Below are positions 30,554-40,100 of a DNA stretch of 64,000 nt, piece by piece. Positions within the stretch are counted from its first letter, which is position 1. Each line of letters begins with the position of its first letter. The position numbers and the translations under genes are program-made. This DNA comes from Apteryx mantelli (taxonomy: Eukaryota; Chordata; Aves; Apterygiformes; Apterygidae). Below the pieces are notes generated by a model. That model did not search any database, had not been told where the DNA came from, and saw nothing but the letters and a program-made list of their open reading frames with translations. The DNA is taken from NCBI RefSeq assembly GCF_036417845.1, contig NC_090015.1:564781-628780 (forward strand). Reading direction: 5' to 3'.

Positions 30554-31966
30554 ATGACGAAGGTGCCGAAGAAGAGCCAGGCGGAGAAGTACCGGCTGAA
30601 GTACGGGCGGCTGCGGCGGGCGGCGAAGGCGCTGGTGTTCGAGAACGCGGCGCTGTGCGACGAGGTCGCCCGCCTGGAGGGCAAGTTCCTGCGGGCCCGC
30701 GAGGAGCGGCGCCTGCTGCTCGCCCGCCTGCTGCGCCTCCGCGCCCTGGCCGGCGACGCCGACGGGGACACCGGGGACGCCGGGGACGGCGGTGGCGGTG
30801 GCGGCGGGGACGCGACGCCGGGGCCCCCCGCCGAGGCCCCCGGGCGCCGGGCGCGACGGGGCGGCCGCCAGGAGGGGCCCAGGCCCGAGGGGACGAGGCC
30901 CAACGGGCCCAGAGGGGCGTCGAGGACGGACGGGACGAGGGCGGACGGGACGAGAGGGACGTCGAGGACGGACGAGATGAGGACGGACGGGACGAGGATG
31001 GATGGGACGAGAGGAACATCAAGGATGGACGGGCCAAGAGGAACGTCAAGGGCAGATGGACCCAGGGGGACGTCAAGGGCGGACGGGCCAAAAGCAGATG
31101 GGTCAAGAGGGACGTCAAGGACAGACGGGCCAAGAGGGACGTCAAGGATGGACGGGCCAAGAGCGGATGGGTCAAGGGGGACGTCGAGGACGGACGGGCC
31201 AAGAGGGACGTCAAGGATGGACGGGCCAAGAGCGGATGGGCCGAGAGGGACGTCAAGGACAGAGGAGCCGAGGCCGGACGGGCCGAGAGCTGATGGGCCG
31301 AGAGGGACGTCGAGGACGGACGAGGCGCGGACGGAGGGGCCGAGAGGGACGTCGAGGGCGGCGGCGGGGCGGCGGCGCGGCGGGGAGCGGGGCTGGCGGC
31401 GGGCGGCCGGGGCGTCACCGCTGCCACCGCCGCCGCTGACGGTGCAGAGCCCGGGCGAGGTGTCCGCGGGGCGGCCAGGCCCCGGCCAAGCGCCGCCACC
31501 GCCGCCGTCGTCATCGTCGTCATCGTCATCCTCGTCCGCCTTCCCGCTGGGCTTCCGCAGCGCCCGGCTCTTCGCCGGCGGCCGCCGTCCTGCCCGCCGC
31601 TGCCTCTACGCCTGCCGCGACGGTGGCGCCCGGGGACGTCGTGGGGCCGCCCCAGCCGCCGGCGCCGACGCCGACTTCTTCGGCCTCGCCCACCCGGCCG
31701 CGCACGGCCTCCTGCGCGCCGGCGCCGGCTCCGGGGCCTTCCTCCGCGCCGACGAGGACGAGGACGACGAGGACGATGACGACGACGACGAGGAGGAGGC
31801 CGAGGAGGACGACGAGGACGAGGAGGAGGATGAAGACGAGGAGGAGGAGGAGGAGGAAGAGGGGGCGGCGGCGGCCGCCCCGGCCTTCGCCGCCGGCTGC
31901 TCCTTCGGCGACGTCTTCCTCGGCCGCCCCCCGGCCAGCGGCAGCCCCGCCGGCTCCGACGAGTGA
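30554..31966 (+). CDS. TBRG1-like FYR-domain protein, coding region without introns
   Basis: TBRG1 (NIAM) is a nuclear growth-inhibitory protein that acts with ARF and p53. The 470-residue frame starts MTKVPKKSQAEKYRLKYGRL and residues 1-65 closely follow the TBRG1 coiled coil (VFENAALCDEVARLEGKF). Residues about 120-270 are a coding minisatellite (GPRGTSRTDGPR units). An FYRN block follows (LTVQSPGEV, FPLGFRSARLF, RRCLYACRDGG; about 295-360), then FYRC (ADADFFGLAHPAAHGLL; about 371-390), a Glu/Asp run and SFGDVFLGRP. The stretch between FYRN and FYRC is much shorter than in TBRG1. All blocks share one frame, whereas I recall mammalian TBRG1 as multi-exon. A 5' noncoding exon ending near 29754 and an acceptor near 30529 (gcggccag) are plausible. 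It is a paralogue or retrocopy; I cannot tell which. Confidence 0.82.
   Translation: MTKVPKKSQAEKYRLKYGRLRRAAKALVFENAALCDEVARLEGKFLRAREERRLLLARLLRLRALAGDADGDTGDAGDGGGGGGGDATPGPPAEAPGRRARRGGRQEGPRPEGTRPNGPRGASRTDGTRADGTRGTSRTDEMRTDGTRMDGTRGTSRMDGPRGTSRADGPRGTSRADGPKADGSRGTSRTDGPRGTSRMDGPRADGSRGTSRTDGPRGTSRMDGPRADGPRGTSRTEEPRPDGPRADGPRGTSRTDEARTEGPRGTSRAAAGRRRGGERGWRRAAGASPLPPPPLTVQSPGEVSAGRPGPGQAPPPPPSSSSSSSSSSAFPLGFRSARLFAGGRRPARRCLYACRDGGARGRRGAAPAAGADADFFGLAHPAAHGLLRAGAGSGAFLRADEDEDDEDDDDDDEEEAEEDDEDEEEDEDEEEEEEEEGAAAAAPAFAAGCSFGDVFLGRPPASGSPAGSDE
30895..31350 (+). repeat. Coding minisatellite in the TBRG1-like gene
   Basis: Units of 15-48 bases (GGGACGTCAAGGACGGACGG and relatives) encode GPRGTSRxDGPRADG. 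The repeat is in frame with the upstream coiled coil and downstream FYR blocks, so its expansion must have occurred in multiples of 3. Confidence 0.85.
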
Positions 31967-31985
31967 CCCCCCCCGACCCCCCCCG

Positions 31986-31991
31986 AATAAA
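31986..31991 (+). terminator. Poly(A) signal of the TBRG1-like gene
   Basis: AATAAA about 20 bases after the stop codon, again a very short 3' UTR. This supports 30554-31966 as a real transcribed gene. Three copies of the dispersed motif follow at about 32029-32150, sense orientation (the third reads GGACACCTGGG). Confidence 0.75.
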
Positions 31992-32269
31992 CGAGCCTCG
32001 ACCCCGTTTCCGCCGTGTTTCGGGGCGGGCCCGGACGCCTGGGCCCCTTGTCAGGGGGGTGGGGGGGGATCAGGGTCCTCCCGGACGCCTGGGCCCCTTG
32101 CTGGGGGATGGGGGGGGGATCGGGGTCCTCCCGGACACCTGGGCCCCTTGTCTGGCTCCAGGACCTTGGGGGCAGGGACAGTAGCCTGCCCTGATGGCCA
32201 CGCCCCCTTTGGGCAAAGTGGGCGGAGCCTGTGGTGGGTGAGGGGTGGGGCCTGAGCAGGGTGGGGCTG

Positions 32270-32510
32270 CAGGGGGAGGGGCTATGCTAATGAGAACACT
32301 GGGGGTGGAGCCACAGGGCAGTGCAATTAGGTGGCCATCTTTGTGGGTGTGGCTATGCTAATGAGATCGTTGGGGCAGAGCCATAGGGCAGTGCAATTAG
32401 GTGGCCATCTTTGTGGGTGTGGCTATGCTAATGAGATCGTTGGGGCAGAGCCATAGGGCAGTGCAATTAGGTGGCCATCTTTGTGGGTGTGGCTATGCTA
32501 ACGAGCAACT
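32270..32510. repeat. 70-bp tandem repeat, three and a half copies
   Basis: Units carrying GGCTATGCTAATGAGATCG, GCAGAGCCATAGGGCAGTG and CAATTAGGTGGCCATCTTTG; copies two and three are identical. Intergenic, between the 3' ends of the TBRG1-like and TACO1 genes. ATGCTAAT resembles a POU-type octamer (ATGCTAAT versus ATGCAAAT). Confidence 0.9.
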
Positions 32511-32637
32511 CAGCGCTATGTCAGTCTGGACCACGGTGTGGTGCCTCCTCTGTGGGCGGAGCTGCATATGGATGAGGGGGAGGTGCTTAATCGGCATGGG
32601 CGGAGCAACGAGGATGGAGGCGGAGCCACAGCATGGT

Positions 32638-32643
32638 TTTATT
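32638..32643 (-). terminator. TACO1: Poly(A) signal of TACO1
   Basis: AATAAA on the minus strand about 115 bases after the TACO1 stop codon. TACO1 and the TBRG1-like gene converge here. Confidence 0.7.
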
Positions 32644-32758
32644 GTCACCCCTGAGCAGAGCCGGCCGTCGACGCGCTCGGCGCTGCGCGTCCGTGGCTCC
32701 ATCCCTGCGCTCGGCGCTGCGCGTCCGTGGCTCCGTCCGCCGCGCACAGCCCCGGCTC

Positions 32759-34927
32759 TTACCGGATGTTGTCGTAGACGCGGACGACGTCGGGGCAGGT
32801 GCTGAGGGCATCGAGGAGGCGCGACGCCTGCTCCTGCGCCGCCGCCGCCAGCGGCACCGTGTCCCGCGGCAGGTACTCGAGCGCGGCGGAGAGCGGGAGC
32901 AGCCCGGCTGCCTCCAGCCGCTCCCGCACGGCCCCCAGCGCCGAGGCCTCGCAGACGAACTGCGGGAAGGAAGGTGCCGGGAAATGGCCGGAAAACGGCC
33001 GAGGGTGGTCGGGAAATGGCCGAGGGCGGTTGGGGATGGCCAAGAGTGGCCAAGGGACAGCCAAGAACATCTGGGGATGGTCGGGGACGGTCCTGGATGG
33101 CCAAGAACGGTTGGGGACAGTTGGGGATGGCCAAGAGCAGCCAAGGGATGGCCAAGAGTGGCTGGGGACGGTCAAGGACGGTTGGGGAGGGCCAAGAGCG
33201 GCCAAGGGACGGCCAAGAACATCTGGGGATGGTCGGGGACGGTCCTGGATGGCCAAGAACGGTTGGGGACAGTTGGGGATGGCCAAGAGTGGCCAAGGGA
33301 TGGCCAAGAGTGGCTGGGGACGGTCAAGGACGGTTGGGGATGGCCAAGAGCGGCCAAGAGATGGTCAAGAGCATCTGGGGACAGTTGGGGATGGTCCTGG
33401 ATGGCCAAGAGCAATTGGGGACAATCAAGGACGGTTGGGGACGGCCAAGGGCGGCCAAAGGATGGCCAAGAACATCTGGGGATGGTCGGGGATGGTCAAG
33501 AACATCTGGGGACGGTCGGGGACGGCCAAGAGTGGCCGGGCCGGGCCGCGGGCGTCTCCCCCTCCTCACCCACCTTCAGCGCCGGCTCCTCTTCGTCCTC
33601 CTCGTCCTCGTCCTCCCAGACGTCCTGGGCGCCGGCGTCCAGCGCCGCCTCCAAGGCGCCCTCCAGCGAGACGGGGCGGCCCCGGCGGTCGCGGGGGGCC
33701 ACGCGCACCACCCCCTTCCGCTCGAAGCTGTGCCGGGCGCCGTCGGCCATGGCCCCCCTGCGGCGACGGGCGGCCGGCTGAGGCCGAAGGGCGAGGCGAG
33801 GGGGACGGGGACGGGGACGGGGGCGGCGGCAAGGGGGGGGCACCCGGGCGCCCCGACTCACCCGTGGCGGGCGAGGAGGAGCCGGACGGCCTGCTGGCTG
33901 CGCCGCGGGTTGTCGGTGAGGACCTCGAGGAGCAGGGCCGCGCCGCCGGGGCCCCGGGCTTCGTAGAGGAGCCGCGACGACGACGACGACGCCTTCTCCT
34001 GCCGGCGCGGGGAGAAGCCGGGCTCGGGGATCCGCCGGGAAAGGGGACACGGACGGACGGACGGACAGACAGGGGATCGGCTGCCGCCGGGACCTACCGC
34101 GCCGCGCAGGGCCGCCTCGATGGAGGCCTTGGGCATGTTCTTCGCCCGGCACTGCTCCACCACGTTGGCCAACTGGGCGTTGAGCGCCGGGTCCGGGCCT
34201 CCCTCTGCCAGGGGGGAGAGGGGTGGCCGGGATCGGGGGGGGATCCGCAGGCTGGGGAGATCCCCGGGGGGGATCCTTTGGGGCGGGGGGAGGGAGCTGT
34301 GGGGCAGAGGGACCCCCAAGGGGGGGGGGGGGATGTGGGGCTGAGAGATCCCCAGGGGAACCTGGGACTAAGCAACATCAGGAGATGCGGGGGGAGCTGT
34401 GGGGCCGAGGGGATCCTGAGGGATCTGCGGGGATCCCAACAGAGCTATGGGGAGCAGGGATCACCGGTGGGGTACGTGGGGACCTGAGAGACCGCCCCGG
34501 GATCCCTGTGGGGCTGAGACGCCCTAGAGATCCTGGGGGAGCCGGAGGAAGCAGGAGCGCTGGGGGGAGCTGGGAAGATCTCACGGGATCCTGCGGGATC
34601 TAGGGACGATCCCTGGGAACCATGTGGATATAGAGGTGCGAGAAGATCCGAAGGGTTGAGGCACCCGCAGGAGGGGATCTGGGGGGGGATCCGAGGGGGA
34701 GCTGGGGGGGGGGGATCCGGCGGGATCGTACCCTTGGCGGCGGCGCGCAGCATCATGCCGAGCCTCTGGAAGAGGCGGCTCCGGGCGGCGTCCCGCGGCC
34801 CCTTGACGTTCCTCACCTTGGACCAGCGGTTGTGGCCGGCCCAGGCCGCCGGCCCCACGTGCAGGGGGCGACCGGCCGCCACCAGCCGGGGCCACCGGGC
34901 CCTCGCCAGGGCCCCCGCCGCCGCCAT
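32759..34927 (-). CDS. TACO1: TACO1, mitochondrial translational activator of COX1 (YebC family)
   Basis: Mitochondrial matrix protein that promotes translation of COX1 on the mitoribosome. Five exons: 34732-34927, 34098-34204, 33862-33998, 33574-33757 and 32759-32959. All join in phase, with no frameshift, to give 274 residues (human about 297). An Arg/Ala-rich presequence precedes the YebC core: AGHNRWSKVRNVKGPRDAAR, GGPDPALNAQLANVVEQC, NMPKASIEAALRGA, LYEARGPGGAALLLEVLTDN, RHSFERKGVV, an acidic stretch (VWEDEDEEDEEEP), then FVCEASALGAVRERLE and DVVRVYDNIR at the C-terminus, as in the family. In human the gene is on chromosome 17, so its place beside 16p11.2 genes is notable. COX6A2 nearby also serves complex IV, but I see no sign of joint control. 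Confidence 0.95.
32985..33540 (-). repeat. Minisatellite in TACO1 intron 4
   Basis: Units of 18-20 bases (GGCCAAGAACGGTTGGGGAC, GGCCAAGAGTGGCCAAGGGA) arranged in blocks of about 150 bases; the block at about 33062-33160 recurs at about 33200-33300. It fills the last intron. Confidence 0.9.
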
Positions 34928-34984
34928 GGGGCTGGGGATCGGGGCAGGCGGGGGGAAGGGGGGCCTGAGCCAGGAGCCGGGCGG

Positions 34985-35520
34985 CCGGGGGGGGCCTGGC
35001 CTGCCCCACGCGCCCCATTGGGGACCCAGGTGTCCGGGGATCCCTCTCCCCACCCCACTGGGGGCCCAGGTGTCTGGGGATCCCTCTCCCCACCCCATTG
35101 GGGGCCCAGGCGTCCGGGGGGCCCAAATCCGCCCCACACACCCCACTGGGGGCCCAGGTGTCCGGGGGACCCTGCTCCGCCTCATGTGCCCCACTGGGGG
35201 CCCAGGTGTCCGGGGGGCCCCATTCTGCCCCACACACCCCCCTGGGGGCCCAGGCGTCCGGGGATCCCTCTCCCCACCCCATTGGGGACCCAGGCGTCTG
35301 GGGGGCCCCAATCCGCCCCACACACCCCACTGGGGGCCCAGGCGTCCGGGGATCCCTCTCCCCACCCCCAAAGGACCCAGGCGTCCGGGGGACCCCACCC
35401 CACCCTACCCACCCCAGTGGGGGCCCAGGCGTCCGGGGGACCCCCCCTTCCCCCCTTCCCCCCTCCCCCGACTCTTACAGCGGCCCAAGGGCCCAGGCGT
35501 CCGAGAGCAGCGAGACTCCT
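34985..35520. repeat. Array of the dispersed motif upstream of TACO1
   Basis: About ten units of 55-65 bases. Each carries GGGCCCAGGCGTCCGG or a GGTGTCCGG variant next to CCACCCCACTG or CCCCACACACCCC. On the minus strand, the sense of TACO1, it reads CCGGACGCCTGGGCCC. It begins about 60 bases upstream of the TACO1 ATG. Confidence 0.88.
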
Positions 35521-35599
35521 GCCTTGTCCCCCCTCCCCTCCCCCAACCTTCCCCGGCCGCGGGGGCCGCTGGGTAAGTGTCAACCCCGGAGCGCGGGAG

Positions 35600-35650
35600 G
35601 AGGGCGCTCATTTGCATAGCTCCGCCCCCCAGCGGCGATGGCGGCCCCGC
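35600..35650. promoter_or_regulatory. Octamer and GC-box cluster
   Basis: GCTCATTTGCATAGCTCCGCCCC contains the exact octamer ATTTGCAT (about 35609-35616) beside a GC box. It is 680 bases upstream of TACO1 and 1.5 kb upstream of the TRIM72 start. A short frame starting at 35638 does not resemble any protein I know. Function unknown. Confidence 0.4.
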
Positions 35651-35739
35651 CCCCCTCCCGCGGTTTCCCGCCCCCGGGGGTGGCGCGTGCGCGGGGGGGG
35701 GGCGGGGGGGGAGGCGCGACCGTTGGAGCCGTTGGAGCC

Positions 35740-36260
35740 GTTGGGGGGCGACTGGGGGCACTGGGGGTTACTGGAGGGATAGTGGGGGCACTGGGGGTTA
35801 CTGGGAGTCACTGGGAGTTACTGGGAGTTACTGGGGGGATCGTGGGAGTCACTGGGAGTTACTGGGAGTTACTGGGGGGATTGTAGGAGTCACTGGGCAT
35901 TACTGGTTGATACTGGGAGTCACTGGGGGATCGTGGGGGGGTACTGGGGGTTACTGGTTGATAGTGGGAGGTACTGGGGGGGTCGTGGGGGGGTACTGGG
36001 GGTTACTGGGAGTCACTGGGGGAATTGTGGGGGTCCTGGGGGCATCATGGGGGCACTGGGGGTTACTGGGGAATAGTGGGGGGACACTGGGAGTTAATGG
36101 GTGGTAGTGGGAGGTCCTGGGGGCAAACTGGGGGACACTGGGGGTTACTGGGGGGATTGTGGCAGATACTGGGTGACAGTGGGAAGCACTGGGAGTTACT
36201 AGGGGGATCATGGGGATAATCACTGGGGGTTACTGGGAGCACTGGGGGGGGTAGTGGGGG
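35740..36260. repeat. Minisatellite upstream of TRIM72
   Basis: Ten-base-type units (GAGTTACTGG, GGGTTACTGG, GAGTCACTGG) with GGATCGTGGG insertions, similar in flavour to the KAT8 intron 9 repeat. No gene is seen. Confidence 0.88.
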
Positions 36261-36299
36261 GCACTGGGGAGGGGGGGGGCAGCCCCACAGCCCAGCCCG

Positions 36300-37110
36300 G
36301 CTTGGGCAGGCGCAAGGAGAGCGGGCCCAGGCGTCCGGGCCCCCCCCCCCCCCCCACACACACCAGGGGCCCAGGCGTCCGGGCCCCCCCCCCCCCCCCA
36401 CACACACACACCAGGGGCCCAGGCGTCCGGGCCCCCCCCCCCTCCTCCCCCCCCCCCCCGCCAGGGGCCCAGGCGTCCGGGCCGGTCCCACCTGCTCCGG
36501 GCAGTCAAGCCCTGTCCGCCCACAGCCTGGGAAGGGGCCCAGGCGTCCGGGCCCCCCCCCCACGGGGAGACACTTGCAGGAACCCCCCGGTTTGGGGAAG
36601 GGGCCCAGGCGTCCGGGACCCCCCCCCCCCACGGGGAGACACTTGCACAAACCCCCCAGTTTGGGGAAGGGGCCCAGGCGTCCGGGCCCCCCCCCCACGG
36701 GGAGACACTTGCAGGAACCCCCCGGTTTGGGGAAGGGGCCCAGGCGTCCGGGACCCGCCCCGCCCCCACGGGGAGACACTTGCAGGAACCCCCCAGTTTG
36801 GGGAGGGGGCCCAGGCGTCCGGGACCCCCCCCCCCCCCACGGGGAGACACTTGCAGGACCCCCCCGGTTTGGGGAAGGGGCCCAGGCGTCCGGGACCCGC
36901 CCCCCCCCCCCCACGGGGAGACACTTGCACAAACCCCCCAGTTTGGGGAAGGGGCCCAGGCGTCCGGGACCCCCCGGGGGGGGGGGTGAAGAAGTGCCTG
37001 GAGGTGGGGGGGGGGGGTTCGTGGGGCCCAGGCGTCCGGGCGCAGAGACGCAGTGCGGGGGGGGGGAGGGGGGGGAGGGGAGCAGAGCGGGCCCAGGCGT
37101 CCGGCCGCCT
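36300..37110. repeat. 60-bp tandem repeat that embeds the dispersed motif
   Basis: At 36540-36975, seven units of about 60 bases combine CACGGGGAGACACTTGCAGG, AACCCCCCGGTTTGGGGAAG and GGGCCCAGGCGTCCGG. Further motif copies with C-run and CACACACA spacers lie at 36320-36490 and 37025-37110. It lies immediately upstream of the TRIM72 promoter. Confidence 0.92.
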
Positions 37111-37153
37111 CCCCCCCCCCCCGTCGCCCCCCCCCCGTCCCGACCCGGCGGCC

Positions 37154-37160
37154 ATAAATA
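37154..37160 (+). promoter_or_regulatory. TRIM72: TATA-like box of TRIM72
   Basis: ATAAATA within GCCATAAATAGG, the only TATA-like element in this CpG-rich stretch. A start about 30 bases on (near 37183-37190) would give a noncoding first exon ending at 37217 before the donor gtgaga. It also resembles a CArG or MEF2-type site with one change, which would suit a muscle gene. Confidence 0.6.
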
Positions 37161-37182
37161 GGCGGCGGCGGCACCGGGCTGG

Positions 37183-40100
37183 CAGACACCGAGGGACCTG
37201 CGCGCCCCGACGCCCCGGTGAGAGCCCCGGGGGCCCTATAGCACCCTATAGCACCCTATAGCGTCCCCGGGGGTGGGGGGGGAGCCTATGGGCCCTTTAG
37301 CGCCGGGACAGGGTGCATAGACCCTATAGCGTCCATGGGGGTGTCGGGGGGGTGTATGGGCCCTATAGCACTGGGGTGAGGTGCATAGACCCTATAGCAC
37401 CCCCAGGAGCCCTATAGCAGCCCCAGGGGTGTCGGGGGGGTGTATGGGCCCTATAGCACCACGGCAGGGTGCATAGGCCCTATAGCGTCCATGGGGGTGT
37501 AAGGGGGGTGTATGGGCCCTATAGCACCACGGCAGGGTGCATAGACCCTATAGCGTCCATGGGGGTGTCGGGGGGGGGTGTATGGGCCCTATAGCACTGG
37601 GGTGAGGTGCATAGACCCTATAGCACCCCCAGGAGCCCTATAGCAGCCCCAGGGGTGTCGGGGGGATGTGCGGGCCCTATAGCACCAGGACAGGGTGCAT
37701 AGACCCTATAGCGTCCACGGGGGGGGGGGGTGCATAGACCCTATAGCACTCCCAGGGGCCCTATAGCATCCCGGGGGGCAGGTGGACTCTATAGCACTGC
37801 GGTGGGGTGCATAGACCCTATAGCATCCCCAGGGGTGTGTGGGGGGGGTGCGTATGGGCCCTATAGCGCCCAGGGCAGGGCCCTATGGAGCCTTTGCTGA
37901 CTCACAGGCGCCAGCACTGGCTGGTCTCTTTAAGGGAGCACCGTACAGACCCTATAGAGGTTGGGGATGTGTGTGGGGGCTGTATAGACCCTATAGCAAG
38001 AAGAAGGGATCTGTGGGGTTTGGGGGAGACCCATGGGATGGACAAGGGGGGTTAGCTGCTTGGGGAGCCCTATAGATCCCATAGGGGCTGCAGACGCGTG
38101 TGGGGTGCCCTATAGCGTCCGGAGAGCACGCTGGGTTTCGGGGCGCCCTATGGGGATCAAGGGGGTCCTATGGACCCTATAGTGTCCAGGGAGCACGGTG
38201 GGGTCTGGGGGTGCCCTAGAGACCCTATAGGATCCGGAGGACGTGCTGGGCTCTGGGGGTGCCCTATAGGGATCGAGGGGGCGTGGCTGGGTTGCAAGGG
38301 GATCCTATAGGTCCCATAGCATCTAGGGGAGAGGCTGGGGTCTGGGGGTGCCCTATAGACTGTATAGCATGTAGGGGACACGTTGGGGTCTGACGGTGCC
38401 CTATAGGGATCAAGGGAATATATGGGGTTGCAAGGGGATCCTATAGGTCCCATAGCATCTAGGGAGCATGTTGGGATCTGGGGGTGCCCTATAGACCCTA
38501 TAGCATCTAGGGGATGTGTTGGGGCCTGGGGGTGCCCCAGAGGGATCAAGGGGATATGTGGGGTTGCAAGGGGGTCCTATAGACCCTATAGCGCCTGAGG
38601 GGGGGGCACGTCAGGGTGTAGGGCTGCCCTATAGACCCTATAGCGCCTTGGGGGGGGGGCACGTCGGGGCGTAGGGCTGCCCTATAGACCCTATAGCGCC
38701 TGGGGGGGGGGGCACGTCGGGGCGTAGGGCTGCCCTATAGACCCTATAGCGCCTTGGGGGGGGGGGCACGTCGGGGCGTAGGGCTGCCCTATAGACCCTA
38801 TAGCGCCTGGGGGGGGGCACGTCGGGGTGTAGGGCTGCCCTATAGACCCTATAGCGCCTGGGGGGGGGCACGTCGGGGTGTAGGGCTGCCCTATAGACCC
38901 TATAGCGCCTGGGGGGGGGCACGTCGGGGTGTAGGGCTGCCCTATAGACCCTATAGCGCCTGGGGGGGGGCACGTCGGGGTGTAGGGCTGCCCTATAGAC
39001 CCTATAGCGCCTTGGGGGGGGGGCACGTCGGGGTGTAGGGCTGCCCTATAGACCCTATAGCGCCTTGGGGGGGGGCACGTCGGGGCGTAGGGCTGCCCTA
39101 TAGACCCTATAGCGCCTGGGGGGGGGGTGTCCCGTGGGGCCCGGCGGAGGGGGGGGGGGGGAGGGGACTCGGCACCCGGCCCTATAGGCTCCATAGGGAC
39201 CCGCCCTCGGACCCCCCCTTCCCCCCCCCCCCCCCGGCTGGCACCGGGCGCCGCCGCAGGGCGCAGTGCGGCACGGCCCCCCCCTCCCCCCCCCCCCCGT
39301 GCACGGGGCAGCAGGGGCCCAGGCGTCCGGGCACCCGCACTGCGGGGGGGGGGGGGGGCCCCGGTGTCCCTGTCCCCGGGGGGGACCCCAATGTGTCCCC
39401 ATTCCCCTGGAGGGGGGGGGGTGTCCCAGCATCCCCTATGCCCAGGGGACCCAGGTGTCCCCATCCCGGGGGGGGACCCCAGCATGTCCCCATTCCCCCG
39501 GGGGGGGGGTCCCAGCGTCCCCGTCCCCAGGTGGCACCAGGGTGTCCCTGTTCCCCGGGGGGGACCCCAGCATGTCCCTGTCCCCGGGGGGGGGCCCTAA
39601 TGTCCCCCTCCCTGGGGGGGGGTCCAGGCGTCCCCTGTCCATGGGGGGGGACCCCAGCATGTCCCCATTCCCCCGGGGGGGGGGGTCCCAGCATCCCCGT
39701 CCCCAGGTGGCACCAGGGTGTCCCCATCCCCGGGGGGGACCCCAATGTCCCCATCCCCGGGGGGGACCCCAGCACGTCCCCCTCCCTGGGGGGGGGGTCC
39801 TGGTGTCCCCTATCCGCAGGGGGTCCAGGCGTCCCCATCCCGGGGGGGGGACCCCAGCATGTCCCCATTCCCCCGGAGGAGGGGGGGGTGTCCCGGCATC
39901 CCAGCGTCCCCCCCCCCCCGCGGTGACCCCCCCCCTTCGCCCCCCCCCCCCCCCCCGGCAGGCGCCATGTCGGACCCCAAGCAGCGGCTGGCGCAGAGCA
40001 TGCAGCGGGACCTGAGCTGCCCGCTGTGCCGGGAGCTGTTCCGGGAGCCGGTGACGGCCGAGTGCGGCCACACGTTCTGCCGCCGCTGCCTGGCCGGGGC

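Noticed and set aside
35638-35886. Possible small gene starting with MAAPPPSRGF next to the octamer
   Set aside because: The frame runs straight into a minisatellite, has no homology I recognise and no supporting splice or poly(A) signal.
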